Made by a program: the position numbers and the translations under genes. Source: Azospira restricta (GTDB lineage Bacteria > Pseudomonadota > Gammaproteobacteria > Burkholderiales > Rhodocyclaceae). Taken from it: 64,000 nt of DNA. Position 1 is the first letter of the stretch. Each line of letters begins with the position of its first letter. The stretch covers positions 2,241,501 to 2,305,500 of the forward strand of contig NZ_CP064781.1 in assembly GCF_016858125.1 (NCBI RefSeq), read 5' to 3'. Positions 23,799 to 35,207 of this stretch are shown here, in pieces. The notes under the pieces are model-generated. The model saw only the letters and a list, made by a program, of their open reading frames with translations, did not search any database and was not told the DNA's origin.

Positions 23799-24761
23799 TC
23801 AGGCAGCCGATACCTCGTCGTCGCCACCCTCGATATGCCGGAGGCTCCGGCGCAGGCTCTGCGGCGGCTGGCCGTAGGCCCGCAGAAAGGCCCGCCGCAT
23901 CCGGTTGCGGTCGGCGAAGCCCGTCTCGCGCGCGACCACCTCCATCGGGTGGCGCCCGTCTTCCATCATGACTCGCGCCGCCTCCAGGCGCAGACGCTCC
24001 ACCGCCTTGGCGGGCGACTGCCCGGTCTCCTCGCGGAAGACGCGGGTGAACTGGCGGGGACTGAGGTTCGCCGCCTCGGCCAGCGCCTCGACCGGGAGCG
24101 GATCGCGCAGATGGTCCCTGGCGTAAAGCAGCGCGCGGCGTATGCGGTCGGAGCGCGGTTCGAGTTCCAGCAGCGCCGAGAACTGCGACTGGCCGCCCGG
24201 TCTGCGGTAATAGACGACCAGTTTGCGGGCAATGCTGCGGGCAAGGGCGGCGCCGTGATCGTCCTCGATCAGCGCGAGGGTCAGATCGATCGCCGCGCTC
24301 ATCCCGGCCGAGGTCCAGACATTGCCGTCGACGATGAAGATGCGGTCCTCGTCCACGCGGACGGCCGGAAAGCGCTCCTGCAGCCTGCGCGCATGCGCCC
24401 AGTGGGTCGTTGCGCTGCGCCCGTCGAGCAAGCCGGCCTCGGCCAGCGCGAAAGCGCCGGTACACACCCCGGCCACGCGGCGCGACGCCCGGCCCGCCCG
24501 GGCAATGTAGGCGCGCAAGGCGGGCGTGACGGCGCGGGGCAACAGTTCGCCGAGCACCATCAGCGTGTCCGGCGGCTCGGCGAGCGGCACGGTCTCGACC
24601 GCGATCCCCAGCGAGGAGCGCACCGCCCCACCGTGCTCCGACATCACCGTCAGCCGATACGCCTCCTGCCCCAACTCGGCGTTGGCGAACTCGAAGGCGG
24701 ACAGGGCGGCCAGCCCCATCACCTGGAATCCGTCTTCCACAATGAATCCGATGTGTTTCAT
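23799..24761 (-). CDS. GlxA family transcriptional regulator (DJ-1/PfpI + AraC)
   Basis: A 320-residue protein with an N-terminal DJ-1/PfpI-like domain (about 1-170; GVCTGAFALAEAGLLDG is the nucleophile-elbow-like turn) and a C-terminal AraC double helix-turn-helix (about 215-310; ALAEAANLSPRQFTRVFREE, VARETGFADRNRMRRAFLRA). Such proteins are usually activators for neighbouring metabolic genes. It is divergent from the SDR gene at 24875. Confidence 0.9.
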   Translation of the reverse strand: MKHIGFIVEDGFQVMGLAALSAFEFANAELGQEAYRLTVMSEHGGAVRSSLGIAVETVPLAEPPDTLMVLGELLPRAVTPALRAYIARAGRASRRVAGVCTGAFALAEAGLLDGRSATTHWAHARRLQERFPAVRVDEDRIFIVDGNVWTSAGMSAAIDLTLALIEDDHGAALARSIARKLVVYYRRPGGQSQFSALLELEPRSDRIRRALLYARDHLRDPLPVEALAEAANLSPRQFTRVFREETGQSPAKAVERLRLEAARVMMEDGRHPMEVVARETGFADRNRMRRAFLRAYGQPPQSLRRSLRHIEGGDDEVSAA

Positions 24762-24785
24762 TGCCGTCTCCGTGTCCTGATTTGA

Positions 24786-24802
24786 CGTTTATACGTCGTT
24801 TA
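24786..24802. promoter_or_regulatory. Direct repeat CGTTTA-N5-CGTTTA, possible GlxA-type operator
   Basis: CGTTTA occurs twice with an 11-base period in the 113-base gap between the GlxA-like gene and the SDR gene; it also contains the inverted repeat GACGT-TTAT-ACGTC. AraC-family proteins bind such one-helical-turn direct repeats. Short, so only suggestive. Confidence 0.4.
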
Positions 24803-24874
24803 CGCCATCGGTGTCCAGCGGTACCTTGCGTCCGTCACTTCGCACATCCGCAACCACCAGCAAGGAGAACCGCC

Positions 24875-25678
24875 ATGGGCACCTCCCGGGACACCGTCCT
24901 CATCACCGGCGCTTCGTCGGGCATCGGCGCCATCTACGCCGACCGTTTCGCCGCCCGCGGCCATGACCTGATCCTCGTCGCGCGCAACCACGCACGTCTG
25001 ACCGCCATCGCGGACAGGCTCGGCGTGCAGCATGGCGTGCGGGTCCATACGCTCGCCGCCGACCTCGCCGATTCCGCCGGGCTGGCCGAAGTCGAGGCGC
25101 GTTTGCAGTCGGACGACAGCATTACCCACCTCGTCAATAACGCCGGATTCGGCAGCGCGGCGCCGCTCGCCGCCTCGCCGGTCGACGAGATGGCGCGCAT
25201 GGTGGCCCTCAACGTCACCGCCCCCATGCGCCTCGCTTACGCCGCAGTGCCTCGATTCACCGCGCGGGGTAAGGGGACCGTCATCAACATCGCGTCGATC
25301 GTCGCCATCGCACCGGAGCTCCTGAACGGCGTCTACGGCGCCACGAAATCCTTCGTGCTGGCCTTCAGCCACTCGCTGCGCAAGGAACTCGACGGGACTG
25401 GCGTGAAGGTGCAGGTCGTGCTGCCCGGCGCCACCGCCACCGGCTTCTGGGATGTCGCCGGTTTGCCGCTGAGCAAGCTGCCTGAGGACTGGGTGATGTC
25501 CGCCGCCGAGCTCGTGGACGCCGCGCTGCTCGGCCTCGACCGCGGCGAGTACGCGACCATCCCGTCGCTGCACGACCTCGACGCATGGGACGCCTGGGAG
25601 TCGGCCCGCCAGGCCATGCTGCCGCACCTGTCCAGTGCCGCTCCGGCCGAACGCTACCGCCCACGCACGGGGTGCTGA
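24875..25678 (+). CDS. SDR family oxidoreductase
   Basis: A 267-residue classical short-chain dehydrogenase: TVLITGASSGIGAIYADRFA, NNAGFG, Ser in VINIASIVAIAPE and a full catalytic YGATK. Substrate unknown. The ATG at 24875 has AAGGAGAA 8 bases upstream; a longer frame from 24761 adds a non-conserved head. It is divergent from the GlxA-type regulator, which probably controls it. Confidence 0.9.
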   Translation: MGTSRDTVLITGASSGIGAIYADRFAARGHDLILVARNHARLTAIADRLGVQHGVRVHTLAADLADSAGLAEVEARLQSDDSITHLVNNAGFGSAAPLAASPVDEMARMVALNVTAPMRLAYAAVPRFTARGKGTVINIASIVAIAPELLNGVYGATKSFVLAFSHSLRKELDGTGVKVQVVLPGATATGFWDVAGLPLSKLPEDWVMSAAELVDAALLGLDRGEYATIPSLHDLDAWDAWESARQAMLPHLSSAAPAERYRPRTGC

Positions 25679-25826
25679 GCCGCCGGCTCGCTGCGCCTGA
25701 CGCCGAGACTCCGCTGCCGTCCCCGCTCTCGACAACTGTGCGCGGCAACGTTCGCCCGCACGGCGAGAGGGGCCGGACATTTACCGCCAGCCTCACCGTT
25801 CCACGTCGACCTCGAAAGGAGACACC

Positions 25827-26048
25827 ATGAATACGCACCTCAAACGCAAAATCGCTTTCGCCCTCTCGATGGGTGTCGTGACGACCGGGATCGTCTCCTT
25901 CGTCCTCATCGCCCTCAATCTCGGCTTCTCGGAAAAATTCGCTTTCGTGTGGCTGCGCTCATGGGGAATCGGTTACGTAATCGTGATCCCCGCCATCCTG
26001 ATGATCGGTCCTCGGCTGCAGGGAAAAATCGACCGTTTGATTCCCTAA
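25827..26048 (+). CDS. DUF2798 family small membrane protein
   Basis: A 73-residue protein with two transmembrane helices (FALSMGVVTTGIVSFVLIAL and WGIGYVIVIPAILMIG) and the RKIAFALSMG...PRLQGKIDRLIP pattern I associate with DUF2798. Function unknown. AAAGGAGA precedes the ATG. It follows the SDR on the same strand after 148 bases. Confidence 0.75.
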   Translation: MNTHLKRKIAFALSMGVVTTGIVSFVLIALNLGFSEKFAFVWLRSWGIGYVIVIPAILMIGPRLQGKIDRLIP

Positions 26049-26345
26049 GGGCTGCTGCCGCAGCCGCCCGGCGCCGATCGGATTCCTGGCCAAGGGGTGG
26101 GGCGCTAGGCGGGGGCGTTCAGTTGGGGTTTGTTTACCGTCGGGCTGGCATCGGCTGCTGCCGGTGCTGCCCGGTGATCCGCCGTTGGCGGCGCTGACTC
26201 GTGCTTTCGGTCAGGAAAGTGGCGGCGCGGGGTTGGCAGGTGGGGACGGCGGCGCATTCCGCTCATTCCTGCGATCGCGCCACCGGCAGGTTTCTGCCGA
26301 TGGCCGGCTCTGCTATTCTTGCCGCCTGATCGCTCCCCGTCCGTC

Positions 26346-26864
26346 ATGCGCTTCGTTCCGTCCCTCCTGCTGTCTTCCCTGCTGTTTGCCGCCGGCTGCG
26401 CCACCAACAAGCCGGCGCCGGCGTGGCACGCCGAGGCTTTCTCCGAGGAATCGCCGTTCGAGTACCGCACGCCGATCGCCGCCAAGTCGCTGTGCGCGGT
26501 CGGCCAGCGCGCGCTGCTGAGCCAGGGGTACCAGGTCGAGAGCACGCAGTCGCAGGCGGTGCGCGGGCGCAAGTTCTTCCAGCCGGCGCCGGGATACCAC
26601 ATGGAGCTCGGCATCTCGCTGGTCTGCCTGCCGACGCCGGCCGGGTCGGTGCTCTACGCCAACGCGCTGCAGACCCGCTACGAACTGAAGACGAGCACCA
26701 CCAGCGCCGGCGTCAGCGTCGCCGGAATGGGCTCGATCTCGCTGCCGTGGCTGTCGGACAAGGATTCGCTGGTGAAGGTCGGCGAGGAGACGGTCGCCGA
26801 TCCCGAGTTCTACCGCCGCCTGTTCGCGCTGATCAACACGATGGAAGACCGGCTGGCCGAGTAG
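26346..26864 (+). CDS. Putative lipoprotein, DUF2242-like
   Basis: A 172-residue protein with a lipoprotein signal (MRFVPSLLLSSLLFAAGC, lipobox LFAAGC). The body reads ALLSQGYQVESTQSQAVRGR then KFFQPAPGYHMELGISLVC, which resembles DUF2242 lipoproteins of betaproteobacteria. Function unknown. The start at 26346 fits the signal; an ATG at 26319 would put charged residues in front of it. The 297-base gap before it holds a GGCTGC/GCAGCC hairpin just after the DUF2798 stop and nothing else I can identify. Confidence 0.7.
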   Translation: MRFVPSLLLSSLLFAAGCATNKPAPAWHAEAFSEESPFEYRTPIAAKSLCAVGQRALLSQGYQVESTQSQAVRGRKFFQPAPGYHMELGISLVCLPTPAGSVLYANALQTRYELKTSTTSAGVSVAGMGSISLPWLSDKDSLVKVGEETVADPEFYRRLFALINTMEDRLAE

Positions 26865-26870
26865 CCGCCG

Positions 26871-27923
26871 CTAGCCGTGCTGCGGCACGAAGCCGAGGCC
26901 CGGCACCTCCGGCAACTGCAGCCGGCCGTTCCCGATCGCCGGCGGCGTGCCGGTGTCCGCCGCCAGCCAGTCGGACGTCGCCAGCCCGTGCGCCAGCCCG
27001 TTGCCGATCGCCGCCGCCAGGTGCGCCGCGGCAAGCGTGCCGCAGGCGCTGTCGACGCCGGTGGTGACGACGCAGTCGATGCCCGCCGCGCGCGCCCGCC
27101 GCGCGGTCGCCAGCGCCGGCCGCAGTCCGCTGTGCGCGGCGAGCTTGAGCACCAGCCGGCGCACCGGCGGCGCCGCAAAAAATTCCTCGTGGTCCAACTC
27201 CCGCCAGCTTTCGTCGATCGCCAAGGCAAAGGGCAACTCGCGTTGCAGCGCGGCGAGCGCCGCCGGCGTCGGCGCCGCCAGCGGTTCCTCGAGCGATTCC
27301 ACCGGCAGCTCGGCGAGCGCCGCGCAGACGTGCGCCGCGGTCGCCGCGTCCCACGCCCGGTTGGCGTCGAGCCGCAGGCGCGCGTGCGGCGGCAGCGCCG
27401 CGGCGAGCTCGCGCAGCGCGGCGAGTTCGCGCCCGGCGTCGCCGACCCCGACCTTCAGCTTGATCACCGTGAAACCGGCGGCGAGCGCTGCGGCGATCCG
27501 TGCCGGCGCACCGGCGAGCGCGTCGCCGGCCATCGCGTTCACCGCCACCGTGCCGCCGCCGGCCGCCGCGTTGAGATGCCGCCACAGCGGCAGTTCCACC
27601 GCCTGCGCGGCGAGGTCGAGCAGCGCGCTGTCGACGGCGGCGCGCGCCGCCGGCGCGGCGAAAGCGTCCGGTGCCGCCAGCGCCTCGTCGACGCGCTGCC
27701 CGGGCAGGCGCGCGCACCACTGCCGCAGCGCGTCGGCCGCCGCCGCCGGCGATTCGCCGCCGTGCGCCGGCAGCGGCGCGCATTCGCCCCAGCCGCGGCG
27801 GCCGTCGTCGGCGTCGATACGCAGCAGCCAGCCGGCGCGGACGGCGCCGGGCAGCGTCGCGCCGGGCCAGCGCGCGGCCAGCGGCAGCGCGTAGGGGAAG
27901 GGCGTCGCGGCGACGATGCGCAT
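26871..27923 (-). CDS. menC: o-Succinylbenzoate synthase
   Basis: A 350-residue enolase-superfamily enzyme. The catalytic Lys motif TVIKLKVGVGD, the metal ligands in RLDANRAWD, ESLEEPL and LAIDESW, and the opposite Lys in VLKLAAHSG are present in the right order. It dehydrates SHCHC to o-succinylbenzoate in menaquinone synthesis. It is separated from menEFD by about 9 kb and from menB by 15 kb. Its relatively short Ala/Arg-rich sequence suits the beta/gamma-type MenC. Confidence 0.88.
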   Translation of the reverse strand: MRIVAATPFPYALPLAARWPGATLPGAVRAGWLLRIDADDGRRGWGECAPLPAHGGESPAAAADALRQWCARLPGQRVDEALAAPDAFAAPAARAAVDSALLDLAAQAVELPLWRHLNAAAGGGTVAVNAMAGDALAGAPARIAAALAAGFTVIKLKVGVGDAGRELAALRELAAALPPHARLRLDANRAWDAATAAHVCAALAELPVESLEEPLAAPTPAALAALQRELPFALAIDESWRELDHEEFFAAPPVRRLVLKLAAHSGLRPALATARRARAAGIDCVVTTGVDSACGTLAAAHLAAAIGNGLAHGLATSDWLAADTGTPPAIGNGRLQLPEVPGLGFVPQHG

Positions 27924-27948
27924 GCGGGCAGGGGCCGGCCGTAGCGCG

Positions 27949-28413
27949 CTACGCGGGCTTCACTTCGACGATCGCCTTCAGCGTCAGCGGCACGCCGCGG
28001 CGCAGCGAATCGACGCCGATCACCGAGCGCGCATGCCGGCCGGCCGGGCCGAAGACTTCGGCGAGCAGGTCGGAGGCGCCGTCGAGCACTTCGGCGTGCT
28101 CGGCGAATTCGGGAACGGTGTTGAGCGCACCGTGCAGCTCGACGAACTGCGCGACGCGGTCGAGCGAGCCGAGCTGCCCGCGGATCGCGCCGAGCAGCTC
28201 CAGGCACGCCGAGCGCGCCAGCGCGCGGCCGTCCTGCGCCGAATAGTCGCGCCCGAACTTGCCCTGCGGCACCTTGCCGGCGACCGGCGACGGCGCCTTG
28301 CCGGAGAGGTACAGCAGGTTGCCGGTCTGCACCGCGCTGGCGTAGTTGCCGGCCGGCGCGCTGGCCGCGGGAAGGAGCAGCCCGAGTTCCTTCAGTCGCT
28401 GTTCTGCGCTCAT
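27949..28413 (-). CDS. RidA family protein
   Basis: A 154-residue YjgF/RidA-fold protein (LLYLSGKAPSPVAGKVPQGK, LGSLDRVAQFVELHGALNTV, RSVIGVDSLRRGVPLTLKAI). The Arg in ARSVIGV fits the position that binds the carboxylate of imines in active RidA proteins. It is a longer variant than the 130-residue canonical form. A 167-bp part of this gene (28137-28303) is duplicated as a remnant at 35028-35194, on the far side of the suf operon. Confidence 0.85.
   Translation of the reverse strand: MSAEQRLKELGLLLPAASAPAGNYASAVQTGNLLYLSGKAPSPVAGKVPQGKFGRDYSAQDGRALARSACLELLGAIRGQLGSLDRVAQFVELHGALNTVPEFAEHAEVLDGASDLLAEVFGPAGRHARSVIGVDSLRRGVPLTLKAIVEVKPA
28137..28303. repeat. Left copy of a 167-bp direct repeat (inside the RidA gene)
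   Basis: This part of the RidA gene matches 35028-35194 without gaps, with about 13 mismatches by eye (roughly 92 percent identity). The two copies are in the same orientation, 6891 bases apart, and bracket the whole suf operon. Confidence 0.85.
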
Positions 28414-28542
28414 CGTGTTTGTCCGTCCTGGTCGGGGTTGGCGGGAAAGGCGCCCGCGTCAGGCGGGCCGAGGCAGTATAGCCCGCATGCGCGGAACGAT
28501 AGCGGACTCGAAAGGTCCTATATACGAAAGCGAGGTGACCGC

Positions 28543-28998
28543 ATGCTGCGCATGAGCAAACTGACCGACTACGGCACCGTGATCATGACCTACATGGCGC
28601 GGCAGCCGCAGGGCGTGCACAGCGTCGCCGAGATGGCGGCGGTGCTCGGACTGGCGGCGCCGACGACGAGCAAGATCCTGAAGATACTGGCGCGGCGCGA
28701 GCTGGTGCATTCGCTGCGCGGCGTGAAGGGCGGTTATCGCTTGGCGCGGCCGCCGGAGCAGATTTCGATCGCCGAGGTGATCGACGCCATGGAAGGGCCG
28801 TTCGGCATGACCGAATGCAGCGTCGTCGCCGGGCTGTGCGTGCAGGAGGCCGGCTGCCCGCTGCGCGAGAACTGGCAGCGCCTGAACCAGGTGATCCGCC
28901 GTGCGCTCGACGGGGTGACGCTGGCCGAGATGAGCCGTCCGTCGTTCCGGCCGGCAGCGCAGGGCGCCGCCCGGCCGGCGGTGCCGCGGCGGAGTTGA
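28543..28998 (+). CDS. Rrf2 family SUF operon regulator (SufR/IscR-like)
   Basis: A 151-residue winged-helix regulator ([60 protein letters not shown]). Cysteines in [21 protein letters not shown] fit the C-x5-C-x5-C Fe-S cluster ligands of the family. It heads the suf operon and most likely represses it when Fe-S supply is adequate. The ATG at 28543 follows GAGGTGACC. The 129-base gap before it is the probable suf promoter. Confidence 0.9.
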   Translation: MLRMSKLTDYGTVIMTYMARQPQGVHSVAEMAAVLGLAAPTTSKILKILARRELVHSLRGVKGGYRLARPPEQISIAEVIDAMEGPFGMTECSVVAGLCVQEAGCPLRENWQRLNQVIRRALDGVTLAEMSRPSFRPAAQGAARPAVPRRS

Positions 28999-29014
28999 TT
29001 TGAGAGGTGACGCG

Positions 29015-30463
<1,449 letters not shown>

Positions 30464-30473
30464 GGGGAATGAC

Positions 30474-31276
<803 letters not shown>

Positions 31277-31280
<4 letters not shown>

Positions 31281-32623
31281 ACGCCGTCGCCGACCGCCCG
31301 CTGGTCGACTTCGCGCGCCTGCAGGCGACCCTGCCCGGCCGCGAGCTGCCCTGGCTGGCCGGGCTGCGCGCCGAGGCGCTGGCGGCCTTCGCCGCCAGCG
31401 GCTACCCGACCCTGCGCGACGAGGACTGGAAATACACCAGCGTCGCCGCCATCGAGCAGGCGGCGTTCGCGCTGCAGCCGCCGGCCGCCGCCGGGTCTGT
31501 AGACCTTGGCGACCTCGCCGCCCAGGTCGAGGCGCTGGCGCTGCCCGGCGCGCTGCGGCTGGTCTTCGTCGACGGCCGCTACGCGCCGGCGCTGTCGCGC
31601 TGCGCGGATTTGCCGGCCGGCGTCACCGTCGCCGGCCTCGCCGAGACGCTGGTGCGCGCACCGGAAACCCTGCAGGCCTGGCTCGCCCGGCCGCGCCGGG
31701 CGGCCACGCCGCTCGCCGGCTTTGCCGCGCTCAACGCCGCCGGCTTCGCCGACGGCGCTTATATTCATGTGGCCGCGGGCGTCGCGCTGGCGCAGCCGCT
31801 GCAGCTTCTTTTCGTCGCCACCGCCGACAAGCTGGCGACGCACAGCCGCAACCTGATCGTCGCCGAGGCCGGCTGCCGCCTCGACCTCGTCGAGCAGCAC
31901 GCGGCGGCGGGCGCCGCCGCCTACCTGAGCAACGTCGTCAGCGACCTCGCCGTCGGCGCCGGCGCCGTCGTCGCGCACTACCAGTTGCAGGAGGAGGGCG
32001 CCCGCGCCTTCCATGTCGCCGCGGTCAACGCCGAGCTCGGCGCCGGCGCCCGCTTCGCCTCGGCCTCGTTCGCCTTCGGTGCCGCGCTCGCGCGCACCGA
32101 CATCGCCGTCGCGCTCGCCGCCGAAAACGCCGAATGCACGCTCGACGGGCTCTACCTCGCCGACGGCCGCCAGCACGTCGACCACCACACGCGCATCGAC
32201 CACCTCGTTGCGCACGGCACCAGCCGCGAGTTCTACAAGGGCGTGCTGGCCGGCGCCGGCCGCGCGGTGTTCAACGGCAAGGTGGTGATCCACGCCGACG
32301 CGCAGCACAGCGACGCCGCCCAGAGCAACCGCAACCTGCTGCTGTCGCCGAACGCCGAGGTCGACACCAAGCCGCAGCTCGAAATCTGGGCCGACGACGT
32401 CAAGTGCAGCCACGGCGCCACGGTCGGCCCGCTCGATCCCGAGCCGGTCTTCTACCTGCGCTCGCGCGGCCTCGCCGAGGCGGCGGCGAAGCGCCTCTTG
32501 ACCTACGCCTTCGCCGCCGAGATGGTCGAGCGCGTACCGCTGGCGGCGCTGCGCGCGCGCCTCGACGGCCTGCTGCGCGCGCGTCTGCCGCAGGCGGACG
32601 CAGGCGCGGAGGTCCTGCCATGA
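31277..32623 (+). CDS. sufD: Fe-S cluster assembly protein SufD
   Basis: A 448-residue paralogue of SufB. DEDWKYTSVAAIEQAAF at about 50 and the C-terminal VDTKPQLEIWADDVKCSHGA, then GATVGPLDPEPVFYLRSRGL, are characteristic of SufD. The ATG overlaps the sufC stop (ATGA), and its own stop overlaps the sufS start. Confidence 0.95.
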
Positions 32624-33874
32624 AAATCGCACCGAACGAACTGCAGGCGCTGCGACCGGCGCCCTTCGACGTCGAGCGCGTGCGCGGCGACTTCCCGATC
32701 CTCGCCCGCCGCGTGCACGGCCAGCCGCTGGTCTACCTCGACAACGCCGCCACCAGCCAGAAGCCGCGCGCGGTGATCGACGCCGAGGCGCGCTACTACG
32801 CCGAGTACAACGCCAACATCCACCGCGGCCTGCACTGCCTGAGCGAGGAGGCCACCGCCGCCTACGAGGCGGCGCGCGACCGCGTGCAGCGCTTCGTGAA
32901 CGCCGCCCGGCGCGAGGAGATCGTCTTCGTGCGCGGCACCACCGAGGCGATCAACCTGGTCGCGGCCAGCTATGGCCAGCGCCTGCGGCCCGGCGACGAA
33001 ATCCTGATCACCGCGATGGAACACCATTCCAACATCGTGCCCTGGCAGCTGCTGTGCGAGCGCAGCGGCGCGCAACTGTGCGTGGCGCCGATCGACGACG
33101 CCGGGCAGCTCCGCGTCGACGAATTCGCCCGCCTGCTCGGCCCGCGCACGCGGCTGGTCGCCGTGACCCACGTCTCCAACGCGCTCGGCACGATCAACCC
33201 GGTCGCCGAACTGGTCGCGCTGGCGCACGCCCACGGCGCCGCGGTGTTGGTCGACGGCGCGCAGGCGGCGCCGCATCTCGCCATCGACGTGCAGGCGCTC
33301 GACTGCGACTTCTACGCCTTCTCCGGCCACAAGCTCTATGCCCCGACCGGCGTCGGCGTGCTCTACGGCAAGGTCGCGCTGCTCGACGCGATGCCGCCCT
33401 GGCAGGGCGGCGGCGACATGATCAAGCAGGTGACCTTTGCGCGCACCACCTGGAACGACCTGCCCTACAAGTTCGAGGCCGGCACCCCCAACATCGCCGG
33501 CGGCATCGGCCTCGGCACCGCCATCGACTACCTCGGCGCGCTCGGCCCCGACGCCGTCGCCGCGCACGAGCACGAGCTGCTCGCCTACGCCACCGCCCGC
33601 GCCGCCGACACCCCCGGGCTGCGTCTGATCGGCACCGCCGCGGCCAAGGCCGGCATCCTCTCCTTCGTCGTCGACGGCGTGCATGCCCACGACGTCGGCA
33701 CCATCCTCGACCGCGCCGGCGTCGCCGTGCGCAGCGGCCACCACTGCGCGATGCCGGTGATGGAGCGCTTCGGCGTGCCGGCGACGGTGCGCGCGTCGTT
33801 CGCGCTCTACAACGCGCGCCGAAGTCGATGCGCTGTTCGCCGCGCTGGTGCGGGTGCGCGAGGTGTTCGCATGA
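32620..33874 (+). CDS. sufS: Cysteine desulfurase SufS, frameshifted near the C-terminus
   Basis: A SufS-type PLP enzyme of about 417 residues: VYLDNAATSQKPRAVIDA, SNALGTINPVAEL, PLP-binding Lys in YAFSGHKLYAPTGVG and active-site Cys in RSGHHCAMPVMERFG. After RASFALYNAR (about 33818) the frame goes out of register. Adding back two bases in the GCGCGCC run would give ...AEVDALFAALVRVREVFA and a stop at 33872-33874 overlapping the sufU start. As written, the frame instead reads through into sufU without a stop (to 34347). Either a real 2-bp deletion or a sequencing error in a GC repeat; core residues are unaffected. Confidence 0.9.
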
Positions 33875-34347
33875 ATCCCCGGTTCGACAACGCCAACGAC
33901 GCCAGCGACTTGCGCGACCTCTACCAGGAAATGGTCGTCGACCACAGCCGCCGGCCGCGCAACTTCGGCCGGCCGGCTGCCGCCAACCATCACGCCGAGG
34001 GCTACAACCCGCTGTGCGGCGACCGCGTCACCGTCTACCTGACGGTGGCCGACGGCGTGATTGCCGAGGTCGGCTTCGAAGGCAGCGGCTGCGCGATCTC
34101 CACCGCCTCGGCCTCGCTGATGACCGAGGCGCTGAAAGGCAAGACGCCGGCCGAGGCCGAGGCGCTGTTCGCCGATTTCCACGCGCTGGTCAGCGGCACC
34201 GCGCCGGCCGGCGCGGCGCTCGGCAAGCTCGCAGTGCTGGCCGGCGTGCAGGCGTTCCCGGCGCGCGTCAAATGCGCGACGCTGGCCTGGCACACGCTGC
34301 GCGCGGCGCTGCACGACGAGGCGGCGCCGGTGACGACGGAGGAATGA
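33871..34347 (+). CDS. sufU: Fe-S assembly sulfur-relay protein SufU
   Basis: A 158-residue SufU/IscU-fold protein. The three conserved Cys occur in YNPLCGDRV, GSGCAISTASASLM and ARVKCATLAW, with the SufU-specific Zn-site pattern. SufU accepts sulfur from SufS in SUF systems lacking SufE. Its ATG lies at the expected place for coupling to the end of sufS, and because of the upstream frameshift it is also in frame with sufS. Confidence 0.93.
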   Translation: MNPRFDNANDASDLRDLYQEMVVDHSRRPRNFGRPAAANHHAEGYNPLCGDRVTVYLTVADGVIAEVGFEGSGCAISTASASLMTEALKGKTPAEAEALFADFHALVSGTAPAGAALGKLAVLAGVQAFPARVKCATLAWHTLRAALHDEAAPVTTEE

Positions 34348-34351
34348 GACG

Positions 34352-34702
34352 ATGCCGCTCCTCGACTGGCTGAAGCACCCCGAACCCGGCAACGCGGCGG
34401 CAGCGCTCGAAGCCGCCGTGATCGCCGCGTTGCGCACCGTCTTCGACCCGGAAATCCCGGTCAACATCTACGACCTCGGCCTCGTCTACGCGCTCGAGGT
34501 CGAGGCCGGCGGTCAGGTGCGCATCCGCATGACGCTGACCGCTCCCGCCTGCCCGGTGGCGCGCACCTTCCCGGCCAAGGTCGCCGAAGCCGTGCGCCAG
34601 GTCGAGGGGGTCAGTGACGTCGCCGTCGACCTGGTCTGGGAGCCGCGCTGGACGCGCGCGATGATGAGCGAGGCGGCGCGCCTGCAACTGGGGCTGCTGT
34701 GA
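34352..34702 (+). CDS. sufT: SUF system assembly protein SufT (MIP18/DUF59 family)
   Basis: A 116-residue DUF59 protein: VFDPEIPVNIYDLGLVYALE (the conserved DPE...DLGL block) and LTAPACPVARTFPAKVAEAV with its single conserved Cys. SufT assists cluster maturation. It starts 4 bases after the sufU stop. Confidence 0.92.
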   Translation: MPLLDWLKHPEPGNAAAALEAAVIAALRTVFDPEIPVNIYDLGLVYALEVEAGGQVRIRMTLTAPACPVARTFPAKVAEAVRQVEGVSDVAVDLVWEPRWTRAMMSEAARLQLGLL

Positions 34703-34703
34703 A

Positions 34704-35024
34704 ATGAGCGACTGGACCGACGTCGCCGCCGCCGCCGACTTTCCGCCCGGCACCTGCCGCACCGCGATCGCCGACGGCGTCGCCATCGCCGTCTTCAACG
34801 TCGACGGCCGCTACTACGCGATCGAGGACTGCTGCAGCCACGAGCAGCAGGCGCTGTCCGCAGGCCGCGTCGACGGGCTCGAAGTCGTCTGCCCGCGCCA
34901 CCTCGCGCGCTTCTCGCTGGTCGACGGCAAGGCGCTGGCGCCGCCGGCCTACGAGCCGGTGGCGGTGTTCCCGGTGCGCATCGAGGGAGGGGTGGTGCAG
35001 GTGCGGGACGAGCGCTTCGATTAG
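34704..35024 (+). CDS. Rieske-type [2Fe-2S] ferredoxin
   Basis: A 106-residue Rieske protein with both ligand pairs: C-x-H in DCCSHEQQAL and C-x2-H in VVCPRHLARF. Soluble, without signal peptide. Small Rieske ferredoxins of this kind end many SUF operons and may carry electrons to or from cluster assembly; that role is an inference. It begins one base after the sufT stop and ends 4 bases before the duplicated RidA fragment. Confidence 0.9.
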   Translation: MSDWTDVAAAADFPPGTCRTAIADGVAIAVFNVDGRYYAIEDCCSHEQQALSAGRVDGLEVVCPRHLARFSLVDGKALAPPAYEPVAVFPVRIEGGVVQVRDERFD

Positions 35025-35027
35025 GCG

Positions 35028-35194
35028 GCTCGACGAACCGCGCGACGCGGTCGAGCGCGCCGGGCTGCCCGCGGATCGCGCCGAGCAGCTCCTGGCATGC
35101 CGACCGCGCCGGCACGCGGCCGTCCTGCGCCGAATAGTCGCGCTCGAACTTGCCCTCCGGCACCTTGCCGGCGATCGGCGACGGCTCCTTGCCG
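35028..35194 (-). pseudogene. RidA gene fragment (right copy of the direct repeat)
   Basis: A gap-free match to the middle of the RidA gene at 27949-28413 (repeat 28137-28303). The minus-strand translation still reads PEGKFERDYSAQDGRVPARS and ACQELLGAIRGQPGALDRVA, but both ends are missing. It lies directly between the Rieske gene and the cytochrome c gene. Non-functional by length. Confidence 0.85.
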
Positions 35195-35207
35195 CGGTCG
35201 CAGGCGC

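Noticed and set aside
28500-28530. GGAC...GGTCC inverted repeat before the suf regulator
   Set aside because: Short arms and only one copy; not enough to call an operator.
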